A stretch of DNA of 64,000 bases from Paraburkholderia tropica (GCF_914484835.1 NZ_CAJZAR010000090.1:98305-162304); one strand, 5' to 3'; shown: positions 26,116 to 34,962, counted from the stretch's first letter. A program made the numbers and translations. Notes: generated from the letters alone by a model not told the origin.

Positions 26116-26131
26116 CTGTATAAAAAAACAG
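26116..26131 (-). promoter_or_regulatory. LexA (SOS) box of recA
   Basis: CTGT-ATAAAAAA-ACAG on the plus strand: a perfect CTGT-N8-ACAG LexA operator with the AT-rich spacer typical of beta/gamma-proteobacteria. On the minus strand it overlaps a TATACA hexamer that could be the recA -10, with TTGCCA about 15 bp upstream of it, so LexA binding would block the promoter. Confidence 0.9.
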
Positions 26132-26319
26132 TGGTTTTGGCAAGCGCGTTTTTCGCACGCTTTTTCGTACGCGCCCGCCAGAACCGCGAATTTTTCGGGA
26201 GACCGCCGCGCGCCGCCCGCCCTACGTGCGGTATGGCGCAGGCGCGACGAGGCCTGACTCGACGTCGATCGGCTCAAAGCCAGAGTCACAGTCCGCCTCG
26301 AAGGCGACGCAGGCGCATC

Positions 26320-27108
26320 ATGCGAATTCTCATTGCCGAAGACGACAGCATACTCGCGGACGGTCTGGTCCGATCACTCCGCCAATCGGGCTATGCCGTC
26401 GATCACGTGCCCACCGGCGTGGACGCCGATACAGCCTTGTCGATGCAGTCGTTCGACCTGCTGATCCTCGACCTCGGCCTGCCCAGAATGACGGGCCTCG
26501 AAGTGCTGCGCCGCTTGCGCGCGCGCAACTCCAACCTCCCCGTGCTGATCCTCACCGCCGCCGACAGCGTCGACGAACGCGTGAAAGGACTCGACCTCGG
26601 CGCCGACGACTACATGGCCAAGCCCTTCGCGCTCAACGAGCTCGAAGCGCGCGTGCGCGCGCTCACGCGGCGCGGCGCGGGCGGCGGCCCGACCGTCGTG
26701 CGCCACGGCGCGCTCGCGTTCGACCAGGTCGGGCGCGTCGCGCACATCAACGAGCAGGTGCTCGATCTGTCGGCGCGCGAACTCGGCGTGCTCGAAGTGC
26801 TGCTGCAGCGGATCGGGCGGCTCGTCTCGAAGGAGCAGCTCGTCGATCACCTGTGCGAATGGGGCGAGGAAGTCAGCAACAACGCCATCGAGGTCTATGT
26901 GCACCGCCTGCGCAAGAAGCTCGAAGCGGGCGGCGTGCGCATCGTGACCGTGCGCGGCCTCGGCTACTGCCTCGAAAAGGAAGCGAACGGCGCGAAGGAC
27001 GCCGGGGCCGCCAGCACGACGGGCATGAGCGGCACAAGCAGCACGAGCGGCGCAACGGGCACAGGCAGCGCCGCGCCCGCGATGCCCGCCAGCCACTACT
27101 ACAAGTAA
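26320..27108 (+). CDS. OmpR-family response regulator (TctD/QseB-like)
   Basis: A 262-residue DNA-binding response regulator. In the receiver domain (1-118) the acidic pocket is EDD (7-9), the phosphorylation site D51 (LILDLGLP) and the conserved lysine K101 (MAKPFAL). The winged-helix domain (about 128-222) ends in VTVRGLGYCLEKE, as in OmpR/PhoB proteins. After it comes a 40-residue Ser/Gly/Thr/Ala-rich tail that normal members lack. The start at 26320 is set by the family N-terminus MRILIAEDD. The histidine kinase gene starts 12 bp after its stop. It is divergent from recA. Confidence 0.93.
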   Translation: MRILIAEDDSILADGLVRSLRQSGYAVDHVPTGVDADTALSMQSFDLLILDLGLPRMTGLEVLRRLRARNSNLPVLILTAADSVDERVKGLDLGADDYMAKPFALNELEARVRALTRRGAGGGPTVVRHGALAFDQVGRVAHINEQVLDLSARELGVLEVLLQRIGRLVSKEQLVDHLCEWGEEVSNNAIEVYVHRLRKKLEAGGVRIVTVRGLGYCLEKEANGAKDAGAASTTGMSGTSSTSGATGTGSAAPAMPASHYYK

Positions 27109-27120
27109 GCGGGCACGATC

Positions 27121-28737
27121 ATGGCCGGGCCCGCGCGCTCCGCGTCCGCCGACGGCACGCCGCCGGGCGTCCCGCCACACGCCGCGGCCGCCGCCAACGA
27201 CGACACACTCGACGACGACGACGACGCGCGCGACGCCCGCTACGCCAATCCGTTCGCCCCGCCCGACGAGGCCGAAGCCGCCGACAAGCGTCCGCGCTCG
27301 CTGTTCGGCGAGATCCTCGACTGGATGCTCGCGCCGCTGCTGCTGCTCTGGCCGATGAGCATCGCGGTGACCTATCTGGTCGCGAAGTCGATCGCCAACG
27401 GGCCGTTCGACCGCGCGCTCGAAACCGACGCCTACGTGCTCGCGCGCCAGATCCATCCGGTCAACGGCGTGGCCGAACTCTCGCTGCCCGACTCCACGCG
27501 CGACTTCCTGCGTGCCGATAACGTCGACAGCGTCTATTACCAGGTGCTCGGCACGCGCGGCGAACTGGTGGGCGGCGACCGCGACATGCCGCTGCCGCAC
27601 GACGACGACCGCCCGCCGCCCGGCGTGGTCGAATTCCGCGACGACACGCTGCACGGCACCGACATCCGCGTGGCCTATACGACGGTCGAGCCCGCGCATC
27701 TGGGCGGCGCGCAGCCCGTGCTCGTACAGGTGGCCGAAACGCTCGACAAGCGCCGCGCGCTCGCCAACGACATCATCAAGGGCGTGATCCTGCCGCAGTT
27801 CGTGATCCTGCCGCTCGCGATCCTGCTGGTCTGGTTCGGGCTCTCGCGCGGCCTCGCGCCGCTGCACGCGCTGCAGTCGAACATGCGCATGCGCCGCCCC
27901 GACGATCTCTCGCCGCTCGAAGCGCGCCGCGCGCCGCCCGAGATCGAGCCGCTCGTGACCTCGTTCAACGACCTGCTCACGCGCCTCGAACAGAACATGC
28001 AGCTGCAAAAGCGCTTTATCGCCGACGCCGCGCATCAGATGAAAACGCCGCTCGCGGGCCTGCGCACGCAAGCCGAACTCGCGCTGCGCCACGACGCGCC
28101 CGCCGAGGTGCACCGCTCGCTCGAACAGATCGCGACGAGTTCGGAGCACGCCGCGCGGCTCGTCACGCAATTGCTGGCGCTCGCGCGCGCCGAAAACCGC
28201 ATGACGGGGCAGATCTTCCAGCCCGTCGATATCGCCGAGGTGGCGCGGCTCGCGGTGCGCGACTGGGTGCAGCCGGCGCTCGCCAAGCGCATGGATCTGG
28301 GCTACGAAGGCCCCGACAATCCCGGCGCGGACGATCACGACCATGACATCGACAACACGCCCGTGCTCGTCGACGGCAATCCGGTGATGCTGCGCGAAAT
28401 GCTCTCGAACCTGATCGACAACGCGATCCGCTACACGCCCGCGGGCGGGCGCATCACCGTGCGCGTGCGGCCCGAGCCCACGGCGCGCGCCGTGCATCTG
28501 GAGGTAGAGGACACGGGCATCGGCATTCCGGCGGCCGAGCGCGAGCGCGTGCTCGAACGCTTCTACCGCATCCTCGGGCGCGACGGCGACGGCAGCGGCC
28601 TCGGCCTCGCGATCGTGCGCGAGATCGTGACGATGCACGGCGGCGCGCTCGCCATCGACGACAACGTCTATCAGGACGCGCCGCGCCTCGCGGGGACGCT
28701 GGTGCGCGTGACGCTCGCGATGCGCGGCGCGGGTTGA
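27121..28737 (+). CDS. Sensor histidine kinase (TctE/QseC-like)
   Basis: The 538-residue inner-membrane partner of the preceding regulator. Residues 1-60 are an acidic, disordered cytoplasmic head (DDTLDDDDDARDAR). TM1 is about 68-88, the periplasmic 2CSK-type sensor domain about 90-222 and TM2 about 223-243. A HAMP-like linker precedes HisKA with the phospho-acceptor H305 (ADAAHQMKTPL). The HATPase has the N box around N430/N434, DTGIGIP and GDGSGLGLAI. TctE relatives sense carboxylates such as citrate or tricarballylate, and the transporter gene that follows could be the target. This is inference. Confidence 0.92.
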   Translation: MAGPARSASADGTPPGVPPHAAAAANDDTLDDDDDARDARYANPFAPPDEAEAADKRPRSLFGEILDWMLAPLLLLWPMSIAVTYLVAKSIANGPFDRALETDAYVLARQIHPVNGVAELSLPDSTRDFLRADNVDSVYYQVLGTRGELVGGDRDMPLPHDDDRPPPGVVEFRDDTLHGTDIRVAYTTVEPAHLGGAQPVLVQVAETLDKRRALANDIIKGVILPQFVILPLAILLVWFGLSRGLAPLHALQSNMRMRRPDDLSPLEARRAPPEIEPLVTSFNDLLTRLEQNMQLQKRFIADAAHQMKTPLAGLRTQAELALRHDAPAEVHRSLEQIATSSEHAARLVTQLLALARAENRMTGQIFQPVDIAEVARLAVRDWVQPALAKRMDLGYEGPDNPGADDHDHDIDNTPVLVDGNPVMLREMLSNLIDNAIRYTPAGGRITVRVRPEPTARAVHLEVEDTGIGIPAAERERVLERFYRILGRDGDGSGLGLAIVREIVTMHGGALAIDDNVYQDAPRLAGTLVRVTLAMRGAG

Positions 28738-29072
28738 GCGACGGGTTTTAGCGACAACTTCACGGCGATTACGTCGCTGAAACTGACGGCATCAGGTGAA
28801 GTCCTGGGCGTCAGGCGGGATGGGACTTTCCCTTAGCGGCACGTCGCCAGCCAATTCAAGCCAAACCAAATTGGCAAATTTAAACAGACGTTGCGAGTCA
28901 ATTAATAAATTTTGCGCGACGTTAATGAGCAGAAACCCGCACATCGCCACGCTGCGACAGCCCGTCTACTCGTCAGAACCCCGTAAGTTTCCGTTCGAAT
29001 AATGCATCGCAGGACCGCCGCGACCGGTTTGCCGGAGCGGCCCCCACACGCATATCAAAACTGGAGACATCT
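28738..29072. other. Spacer between the kinase and the MHS transporter
   Basis: 335 bp, no ORF of note. The part 28855-28930 is clearly AT-richer than the genes around it and is the likely promoter region of the transporter. A GGAG ribosome binding site lies just before 29073. Confidence 0.4.
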
Positions 29073-30731
29073 ATGGCAACCGTTGGCGGACAAGTCTCGC
29101 ACGCGCCGATGACCAAGGACGAAAAACGCGTGATCTTCGCGTCGTCCCTCGGCACCGTGTTCGAGTGGTACGACTTCTATCTGGCCGGCTCGCTCGCGGC
29201 CTTCATCAGCAAGAGCTTTTTCTCCGGCGTGAATCCCACGGCGGGCTTCATCTTCACGCTGCTCGGCTTCGCGGCAGGCTTCGCGGTGCGGCCGTTCGGC
29301 GCGATCGTGTTCGGGCGTCTGGGCGACCTCGTCGGCCGCAAGCACACGTTCCTCGTCACCATCGTCATCATGGGTCTGTCGACCTTCGTGGTCGGCTTCC
29401 TGCCCGGCTATGCGTCGATCGGCATTGCGGCACCGGTGATCTTCATCCTCATGCGTCTGCTGCAGGGCCTCGCGCTCGGCGGCGAATACGGCGGCGCGGC
29501 GACCTACGTCGCCGAACACGCACCGCCCGGACGCCGCGGCTTCTACACCGCATGGATCCAGACGACCGCCACGCTCGGCCTGTTCCTCTCGCTGCTCGTG
29601 ATCCTCGGCGTGCGCACGACCGTCGGCGAAGAAGCATTCGGCGCCTGGGCCTGGCGCGTGCCGTTCGTCGCGTCGATCCTGCTGCTCGCGGTCTCGGTCT
29701 GGATCCGTCTGCAACTCGACGAATCGCCGGCGTTCAAGCGCATCAAGGCCGAAGGCAAGATCTCGAAGGCGCCGCTCTCGGAAGCGTTCGGCCAGTGGAA
29801 GAACCTCAAGGTCGTGATCCTCGCGCTAATCGGCGTGACGGCGGGCCAGGCCGTGGTCTGGTACACGGGCCAGTTCTACGCGCTGTTCTTCCTCACGCAG
29901 ACGCTCAAGGTCGACGGCGCGAGCGCCAACATCCTGATCGCGCTGGCGCTGCTGATCGGCACGCCGTTCTTCCTGTTCTTCGGCTCGCTGTCGGACAAGA
30001 TCGGCCGCAAGCCGATCATCATGGCCGGCTGCCTGATCGCCGCGCTGACCTACTTCCCGCTGTTCAAGGCGCTCACGCACTACGCGAACCCGGCGCTCGA
30101 AGCGGCCACGGCGCGCGCGCCGATCGTCGTGATCGCGAACCCGGACGAGTGCTCGTTCCAGTTCAATCCGGTGGGCACCTCGAAGTTCACGAGTTCGTGT
30201 GACATCGCCAAGAGCGCGCTCTCGAAGGCCGGCCTGAACTACTCGAATGTGGCCGCCCCGGCGGGCACGCTCGCGCAGATCAAGGTGGGCGACACGACCA
30301 TCGACACCTTCGACGGCAAGGCGGCAGGCGCGAAGGAGGCAGGCGCGGCGTTCGACAAGACGCTCTCGGGCGCGCTCAAGAGCGCGGGCTATCCGCTCAA
30401 GGCCGATCCAGCGCAGTTGAACTGGCCAATGACCGTGGTGATCCTGACCATCCTCGTGATCTTCGTGACGATGGTGTACGGGCCGATCGCGGCGATGCTG
30501 GTGGAAATGTTCCCGACGCGGATCCGCTATACGTCGATGTCGCTGCCCTATCACATCGGCAATGGCTGGTTCGGCGGCTTCCTGCCCGCGACGGCCTTCG
30601 CGATCGTGGCGGCGCGCGGCGATATCTACTCGGGGCTCTGGTATCCGATCATCATCGCGCTGGCGACCTTCGTGATCGGCATGCTGTTCGTGAAGGAGAC
30701 GAAGGACTCGGATATCTACGCGCAGGATTGA
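29073..30731 (+). CDS. MHS-family MFS transporter (metabolite:H+ symporter)
   Basis: A 552-residue, 12-TM inner-membrane protein of the major facilitator superfamily. GTVFEWYDFYLAGSLA opening TM1, GRLGDLVGRKHTF between TM2 and TM3, RLLQGLALGGEYGGAATYVAEHAP in TM4 and GSLSDKIGRKPIIMAG after TM8 are hallmarks of the ShiA/KgtP/ProP (MHS) group, which imports organic acids with protons. Between TM9 and TM10 it has a ~115-residue periplasmic loop (about 333-451) with two cysteines (C360, C376), far longer than in KgtP. It lies downstream of a TctDE-like two-component system, so its substrate may be a carboxylate. Confidence 0.9.
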   Translation: MATVGGQVSHAPMTKDEKRVIFASSLGTVFEWYDFYLAGSLAAFISKSFFSGVNPTAGFIFTLLGFAAGFAVRPFGAIVFGRLGDLVGRKHTFLVTIVIMGLSTFVVGFLPGYASIGIAAPVIFILMRLLQGLALGGEYGGAATYVAEHAPPGRRGFYTAWIQTTATLGLFLSLLVILGVRTTVGEEAFGAWAWRVPFVASILLLAVSVWIRLQLDESPAFKRIKAEGKISKAPLSEAFGQWKNLKVVILALIGVTAGQAVVWYTGQFYALFFLTQTLKVDGASANILIALALLIGTPFFLFFGSLSDKIGRKPIIMAGCLIAALTYFPLFKALTHYANPALEAATARAPIVVIANPDECSFQFNPVGTSKFTSSCDIAKSALSKAGLNYSNVAAPAGTLAQIKVGDTTIDTFDGKAAGAKEAGAAFDKTLSGALKSAGYPLKADPAQLNWPMTVVILTILVIFVTMVYGPIAAMLVEMFPTRIRYTSMSLPYHIGNGWFGGFLPATAFAIVAARGDIYSGLWYPIIIALATFVIGMLFVKETKDSDIYAQD

Positions 30732-30806
30732 GTGACTGGCCGGGCGGTTCAAGCCCGGCCGATTCAACCCCGGCCCGGTGGTCTCGAAAAAAGTTGGAGA
30801 TAGTGC

Positions 30807-30835
30807 TTGACAGACCCCGGGACTATCCGCATAAT
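30807..30835 (+). promoter_or_regulatory. Sigma-70 promoter of the tRNA gene
   Basis: TTGACA (30807-30812), exactly 17 bp, then CATAAT (30830-30835). Transcription should begin near 30842, about five bases before the tRNA. This is the best-matched promoter in the window. Confidence 0.85.
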
Positions 30836-30846
30836 CTTTCTTCTGC

Positions 30847-30923
<77 letters not shown>

Positions 30924-30929
30924 AATGCG

Positions 30930-30964
30930 AAAGCCGCTGTCCCACAAGGACAGCGGCTTTTTCT
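30930..30964 (+). terminator. Terminator of the tRNA gene
   Basis: A 13-bp perfect stem (30930-30942 with 30948-30960), a CACAA loop and a run of five T. It lies seven bases after the tRNA. Confidence 0.92.
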
Positions 30965-31073
30965 ATTGCGCTTCCGGTTTCGATGCACTTCAGCGCACAT
31001 TCTGTACAGTGCGTGCACAGTGCGGCGCGGGCAACGCAAAGCATCGCCCGCCGTCCATCTGTCCATCAAAGAC

Positions 31074-32084
31074 TCACCCCGCGCCCTTCCCCCGCTTCGC
31101 CACATACATCGCCTGATCCGCGAGATCGAGCAGCCGCGTCATTTCCACGCCGTCTTCGGGCAGCACCGCCACGCCCACGCTCACGCCCAGTTCGATCGAC
31201 TGGCCTTCGAACTCGAACGGCTCGCCGACCTTCTCGCGAATCCTGCGCGAATACACCTCCGCGTCGCCCCGCCCATCGATGCCGGGCAGGATCATCGCGA
31301 ACTCGTCGCCGCCCACGCGCGCGGCCGTATCCACGCGGCGGCTGTTGCTCGCGATGCGCGCCGCCGTTTCCCGGATCGCCGCGTCGCCGGCGCGATGGCC
31401 GTAGCGGTCGTTGATCGGCTTCAGGCCGTCCATGTCGAGATTGAGCACGCCCAGCCCGCCCGCCGAGCGCACCGCCAGATCGACCGACTGACGCAGACGG
31501 TCGTAGAACAGCGCGCGGTTCGGCAGGCCGGTGAGCGCGTCGTGCGTCGCGCGCAGATAAAGCTCGCTCGTTTCGTGGCGCGCGGCATGGAACATCGCGG
31601 CGGCGATCAGACCGGACATCAGCGAGAGCGTTTCGATGTCGTCGTCGTCGAAGGCGCCGACTTCGGGGGCCACCACCTTCAGCACACCTACGGTCGCGTC
31701 CAGATGCTTGAGCGGCGTGACGATCATCGAGCGCAGGCCGACGCGGCGGCATGCTTCGCGGTCCACGCGCGGATCGGCTTCGGAGTCGTCGCAACGCAGG
31801 ATTTCGCCCGTGCTCACGCACAGGCCGGAGAGGCTCGATTCGCGCGCGAGGCGCAGGCCGAGCATGCCGGCCACGCTGCCCGAGGCCGCGCGATAGACCA
31901 TCTCGCCGCCTTCGGCGAGTTCGACGGCAGCGCCCTGCGCGCCGGTCAGATGTTCGGTGCGTTCCGCGACGAAGGCCATCACGCCGCCGAGATCGAGGCC
32001 GAGTCTCGCGATGTCGGATTGCGCGCGGATGATTTCGAGGAGCGTGGCGTTGTCGAGCCGAGGGCCGCCGAGGTCGTTTTTCAT
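31074..32084 (-). CDS. GAF-GGDEF diguanylate cyclase
   Basis: A 336-residue soluble protein that should make cyclic di-GMP. The N-terminal GAF domain (about 18-170) has IVTPLKHLDATVGVLKV; its ligand is unknown. The GGDEF domain (about 175-336) has DALTGLPNR, LDMDGLKPINDRYGH and the catalytic GGDEF at 258-262. An intact inhibitory I-site RxxD (R249-D252) lies exactly five residues before it, so product inhibition is expected. No signal peptide or membrane helix. Start at 32084 (MKNDLGG); the frame upstream is Ala/Arg-rich and unlikely. The gene stands alone between the tRNA and the GntR regulator. Confidence 0.92.
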   Translation of the reverse strand: MKNDLGGPRLDNATLLEIIRAQSDIARLGLDLGGVMAFVAERTEHLTGAQGAAVELAEGGEMVYRAASGSVAGMLGLRLARESSLSGLCVSTGEILRCDDSEADPRVDREACRRVGLRSMIVTPLKHLDATVGVLKVVAPEVGAFDDDDIETLSLMSGLIAAAMFHAARHETSELYLRATHDALTGLPNRALFYDRLRQSVDLAVRSAGGLGVLNLDMDGLKPINDRYGHRAGDAAIRETAARIASNSRRVDTAARVGGDEFAMILPGIDGRGDAEVYSRRIREKVGEPFEFEGQSIELGVSVGVAVLPEDGVEMTRLLDLADQAMYVAKRGKGAG

Positions 32085-32221
32085 GGCGTCAAACGTTTGC
32101 GTAAAGGCCCTTTCGGCGCAGCAAGGCGCACCACGGGCGGGACGCGCAAGCATAACAAACTCGTGTCCCTGCTTTCAGCGTTGTCTTTTTACGGGCCGTT
32201 TCGCGCCTGGCTCAACCTGCC

Positions 32222-32986
32222 TCAACCCTCGATACGCTCGCGCGTCAGCCGCAGCAGCGCGGCCATCGCCTCGCGCGCCGTGAGCGCGTCGCGCCGCGCG
32301 ATCGCGTCGAACACCTTCGTGTGGTCCGGCAGCGCCGCGTTGAACACATCGGCGCGCTTGGCGTTCACGCGCAACTGTCCTTCGAGCGTGCGCTCGATCA
32401 GCGTGCCGAGCGGCACCAGCAGTTCGTTGCGGCAGGCGGCGAGCACCGCGAGGTGAAAGCGCAGATCGGCGCGCACCCATTCGTCGACGTTGCGCGCATC
32501 GGTCATCGCCGCGTGGGCGTCGGCGAGATCGGCGAACGACGCTTCGTCGTGCGCGCCGGCCGCAAGCTGCGCGGCGTACGGCTCGATCATCTCGCGCATT
32601 TCCTGCAGCTTGAGCGCGAACGCGAGCGGCGGCGCGACGCGCGCGTACCAGTCGAGCACGTCGGCGTCGAGCAGGTTCCACGCATCGCGCGAACGCACAC
32701 GCGTGCCGACTTTCGGCCGCGATTCCACGAGCCCTTTCGAGGTGAGCGTGCGCAGCGCCTCGCGCAGCACCGTGCGGCTCACGTCGAAGCGCTCCATCAG
32801 GTCCGCTTCGCGCGGCAGCGTCGCGCCGGGCGCGTAGTCGCCGCGCAGGATCGCGCTGCCGAGTTCGAAGGCGACGGTGCCGTGCAGATCGCGCTGAATG
32901 ACGTTCTCCTTATGTACGAGGTGCGGGTACGTGGTGCGATCGCCCAGATAATGGGAATCGATGCAAAATAATACTATTAATAGCAC
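32222..32986 (-). CDS. GntR-family (FadR/FCD) transcriptional regulator, DgoR-like
   Basis: A winged-helix domain (FELGSAILRGDYAPGATLPREADLMERFDVSRTVLREALRTLTSKGLVESRPKVGTRV, shown here in parts: GATLPREADL and SRTVLREALRTL) is followed by an all-helical FCD ligand domain with metal-binding histidines (FHLAVLAACRNELL and DHTKVFDAI). It is divergent from a galactonate dehydratase gene, so it is probably its repressor and responds to galactonate or a related acid. The only standard start in frame is the GTG at 32986. But AAGGAG at 32906-32911 lies six bases before an ATT at 32899, which would give a normal 225-residue protein. See findings. Confidence 0.88.
   Translation of the reverse strand: MLLIVLFCIDSHYLGDRTTYPHLVHKENVIQRDLHGTVAFELGSAILRGDYAPGATLPREADLMERFDVSRTVLREALRTLTSKGLVESRPKVGTRVRSRDAWNLLDADVLDWYARVAPPLAFALKLQEMREMIEPYAAQLAAGAHDEASFADLADAHAAMTDARNVDEWVRADLRFHLAVLAACRNELLVPLGTLIERTLEGQLRVNAKRADVFNAALPDHTKVFDAIARRDALTAREAMAALLRLTRERIEG
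32974..32983. promoter_or_regulatory. Palindrome in the GntR-dgoD divergent region
   Basis: CTATTAATAG, a perfect 10-bp palindrome in a short AT-rich island between the two divergent genes. It is a plausible operator for the GntR regulator or part of the overlapping promoters. If the regulator started at 32986 the palindrome would lie inside its coding region. Confidence 0.4.
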
Positions 32987-33078
32987 TTAAACGCGAGTTT
33001 TGCAGTAGCATGTGCTCCGAGACGCGCCGGGCACGCCGCTCGCGCCGAGCGCCCATCGAACCGTTCTGGAGACACCGC

Positions 33079-34227
33079 ATGAAAATCACCAAGCTCGAAA
33101 CCTTCGTCGTGCCGCCCCGCTGGCTCTTTCTCAAGATCGAAACGGACGAAGGCATCATCGGCTGGGGCGAGCCCGTCGTCGAAGGCCGCGCGCACACGGT
33201 CGCCGCCGCCGTCGAAGAACTCTCCGATTACCTGATCGGCAAGGATCCGCTGCTGATCGAGGACCACTGGCAGGTGATGTATCGCGCGGGCTTCTATCGC
33301 GGCGGCCCGATCACGATGAGCGCGATCGCGGGCGTCGACCAGGCGCTCTGGGACATCAAGGGCAAGCATCACGGCGTGCCGGTGCACGCGCTGCTCGGCG
33401 GCCAGGTGCGCGACAAGATCAAGGTCTATTCGTGGATCGGCGGAGACCGTCCGAGCGACGTCGCGAACAACGCGCGCGCCGTGGTCGATCGCGGCTTCAA
33501 GGCCGTGAAGATGAACGGCTCGGAAGAACTGCAGATCATCGACACCTTCGACAAGGTGCAGGGCGTGATCAACAACGTCGCGGCCGTGCGCGAGGCCGTG
33601 GGCCCGAACGTCGGCATCGGCGTGGACTTTCATGGCCGCGTGCACAAGCCGATGGCCAAGGTGCTCGCGAAGGAACTCGATCCGTTCAAGCTGATGTTCA
33701 TCGAGGAGCCGGTGCTCTCGGAGAACGTCGAGGCGCTGCGCGACATCGTCAATCAGACGAGCACGCCGATCGCGCTCGGCGAGCGTCTCTATTCGCGCTG
33801 GGATTTCAAGCACATTCTCGCGGGCGGTTACGTCGACATCATTCAGCCCGATGCCTCGCACGCGGGCGGTATCACCGAGTGCCGCAAGATCGCGTCGATG
33901 GCCGAGGCCTACGACGTGGCGCTCGCGCTGCACTGCCCGCTCGGCCCGATCGCGCTCGCGACCTGTCTGCAGATCGACGCGGTGAGCTACAACGCGTTCA
34001 TCCAGGAACAGAGCCTCGGCATTCACTACAACCAGGGCAACGACCTGCTCGACTACATCAAGAACCCGGAAGTCTTCAAGTACGAAGACGGCTTCGTGTC
34101 GATTCCGCAAGGTCCGGGTCTGGGCATCGAAGTGAACGAGGAGAAGGTGCGCGAGATGGCGAAGGTCGGTCATCGCTGGCGCAATCCGGTCTGGCGTCAC
34201 GAGGATGGCAGCGTCGCCGAATGGTGA
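33079..34227 (+). CDS. dgoD: D-galactonate dehydratase
   Basis: Dehydrates D-galactonate to 2-keto-3-deoxy-galactonate. This 382-residue enolase-superfamily enzyme keeps the numbering of the E. coli enzyme: metal ligands D183 (GVDFHGR), E209 (FIEEP) and E235 (LGERL), with H185 and H285 (LALHCPLGP) as the catalytic acid/base pair. It begins MKITKLETFVVPPRW. I chose 33079 after a TGGAGAC ribosome binding site; an upstream frame from 33010 has no family similarity. A GntR regulator is divergent. No KDGal kinase, aldolase or galactonate transporter gene lies nearby. Confidence 0.95.
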   Translation: MKITKLETFVVPPRWLFLKIETDEGIIGWGEPVVEGRAHTVAAAVEELSDYLIGKDPLLIEDHWQVMYRAGFYRGGPITMSAIAGVDQALWDIKGKHHGVPVHALLGGQVRDKIKVYSWIGGDRPSDVANNARAVVDRGFKAVKMNGSEELQIIDTFDKVQGVINNVAAVREAVGPNVGIGVDFHGRVHKPMAKVLAKELDPFKLMFIEEPVLSENVEALRDIVNQTSTPIALGERLYSRWDFKHILAGGYVDIIQPDASHAGGITECRKIASMAEAYDVALALHCPLGPIALATCLQIDAVSYNAFIQEQSLGIHYNQGNDLLDYIKNPEVFKYEDGFVSIPQGPGLGIEVNEEKVREMAKVGHRWRNPVWRHEDGSVAEW

Positions 34228-34404
34228 TGTGTGCTAACGCACAGATCGGCGCGTGATTGTGTGTATGCACGCTTGAGCGCACTTGATCTCACGTTTCGCG
34301 AAAGCTTCATCCGCGAACCGCGCAGCGCGTCTCGCACGCGTTACGTGACGCGTTGCGCGCGCCACGTTTCAGCGCCGTAACGTTTCAGGCCGGTTTGAGA
34401 CCAC
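34228..34404. other. dgoD 3' region
   Basis: About 180 bp with repeated CACG/ACGTTTCAG words (ACGTTTCAGCGCCGTAACGTTTCAG at about 34363-34388 is two near copies, 12 bp apart). No ORF recognised. Confidence 0.3.
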
Positions 34405-34448
34405 AACGCCGCGTCTCGCCTTCGGGCGGGCGCGGCGTTCGTCGTTTT
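34405..34448 (+). terminator. Terminator downstream of dgoD
   Basis: A 9-bp stem (34405-34413 with 34431-34439) plus an inner CGCC/GGCG pairing is followed by TCGTCGTTTT. It is about 180 bp past the dgoD stop. The T run is short, so termination may be partial. Confidence 0.55.
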
Positions 34449-34622
34449 CGCACATAGCGAGCGTGTTCGCGCGTGACGCTAAATCCTTGCCGCGCAAGGT
34501 GAAATGCTGCGGCATCGCCATCACGCACGCGTCGCGCGGCGCGTGCGCTTCAACGGCGCGCTGCTTTGGCCTGCTCCTTGCTGAATCCCCTGTACGACAA
34601 ATCGAACGATACGGGGATTCAC

Positions 34623-34922
34623 ATGGACGCGATGCTGCCCGACTACCTGATCCGCGAACAGGCTACCGTGGGTGCGCTCGTCACCTTCGGCCTGATGCGC
34701 GTGATCGCCGCCGCCGTCGCCTGTACGCGCGGCTGGCGCATTCTCGCCGTCGAACAGAGTTTCATCGGGCTCGCGGTGCTCTGGTGTGCGCCGCAACTCG
34801 TCGAGCTGATCGCGCATCCGTCGTCGGTGCTCGCGCTCGCCGAACTCGAAGGCAAGGCGATCGGTTGCGCGATCGCCCTGTTCTTCTCGCCGATACTCAG
34901 CCACAAGCTCGGTTACGAATAA
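34623..34922 (+). CDS. Small hydrophobic protein of unknown function
   Basis: 99 residues with two or three hydrophobic stretches: ATVGALVTFGLMRVIAAAVA, QSFIGLAVLWCAPQLVELIA and AIGCAIALFFSPIL. It is probably a small inner-membrane protein. The start at 34623 (MDAMLPDYLIREQ) has GGGGAT upstream; an earlier in-frame start at 34566 adds 19 residues of no evident use. I do not recognise a family. It converges with the copD gene, 40 bp away. Confidence 0.6.
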   Translation: MDAMLPDYLIREQATVGALVTFGLMRVIAAAVACTRGWRILAVEQSFIGLAVLWCAPQLVELIAHPSSVLALAELEGKAIGCAIALFFSPILSHKLGYE

Positions 34923-34962
34923 GCGCGAGTCGGCGAGAATCAGCGCGCGACGGGCGCGTGTT

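Noticed and set aside
26374..28638. 754-codon minus-strand ORF over the two-component genes
   Set aside because: Antisense shadow; the plus strand encodes a receiver, winged helix and kinase with all motifs.
30737..30760. Terminator after the MHS transporter
   Set aside because: GGCCGGGC/GCCCGGCC forms a stem, but no T run follows in either direction; left as a plain hairpin.
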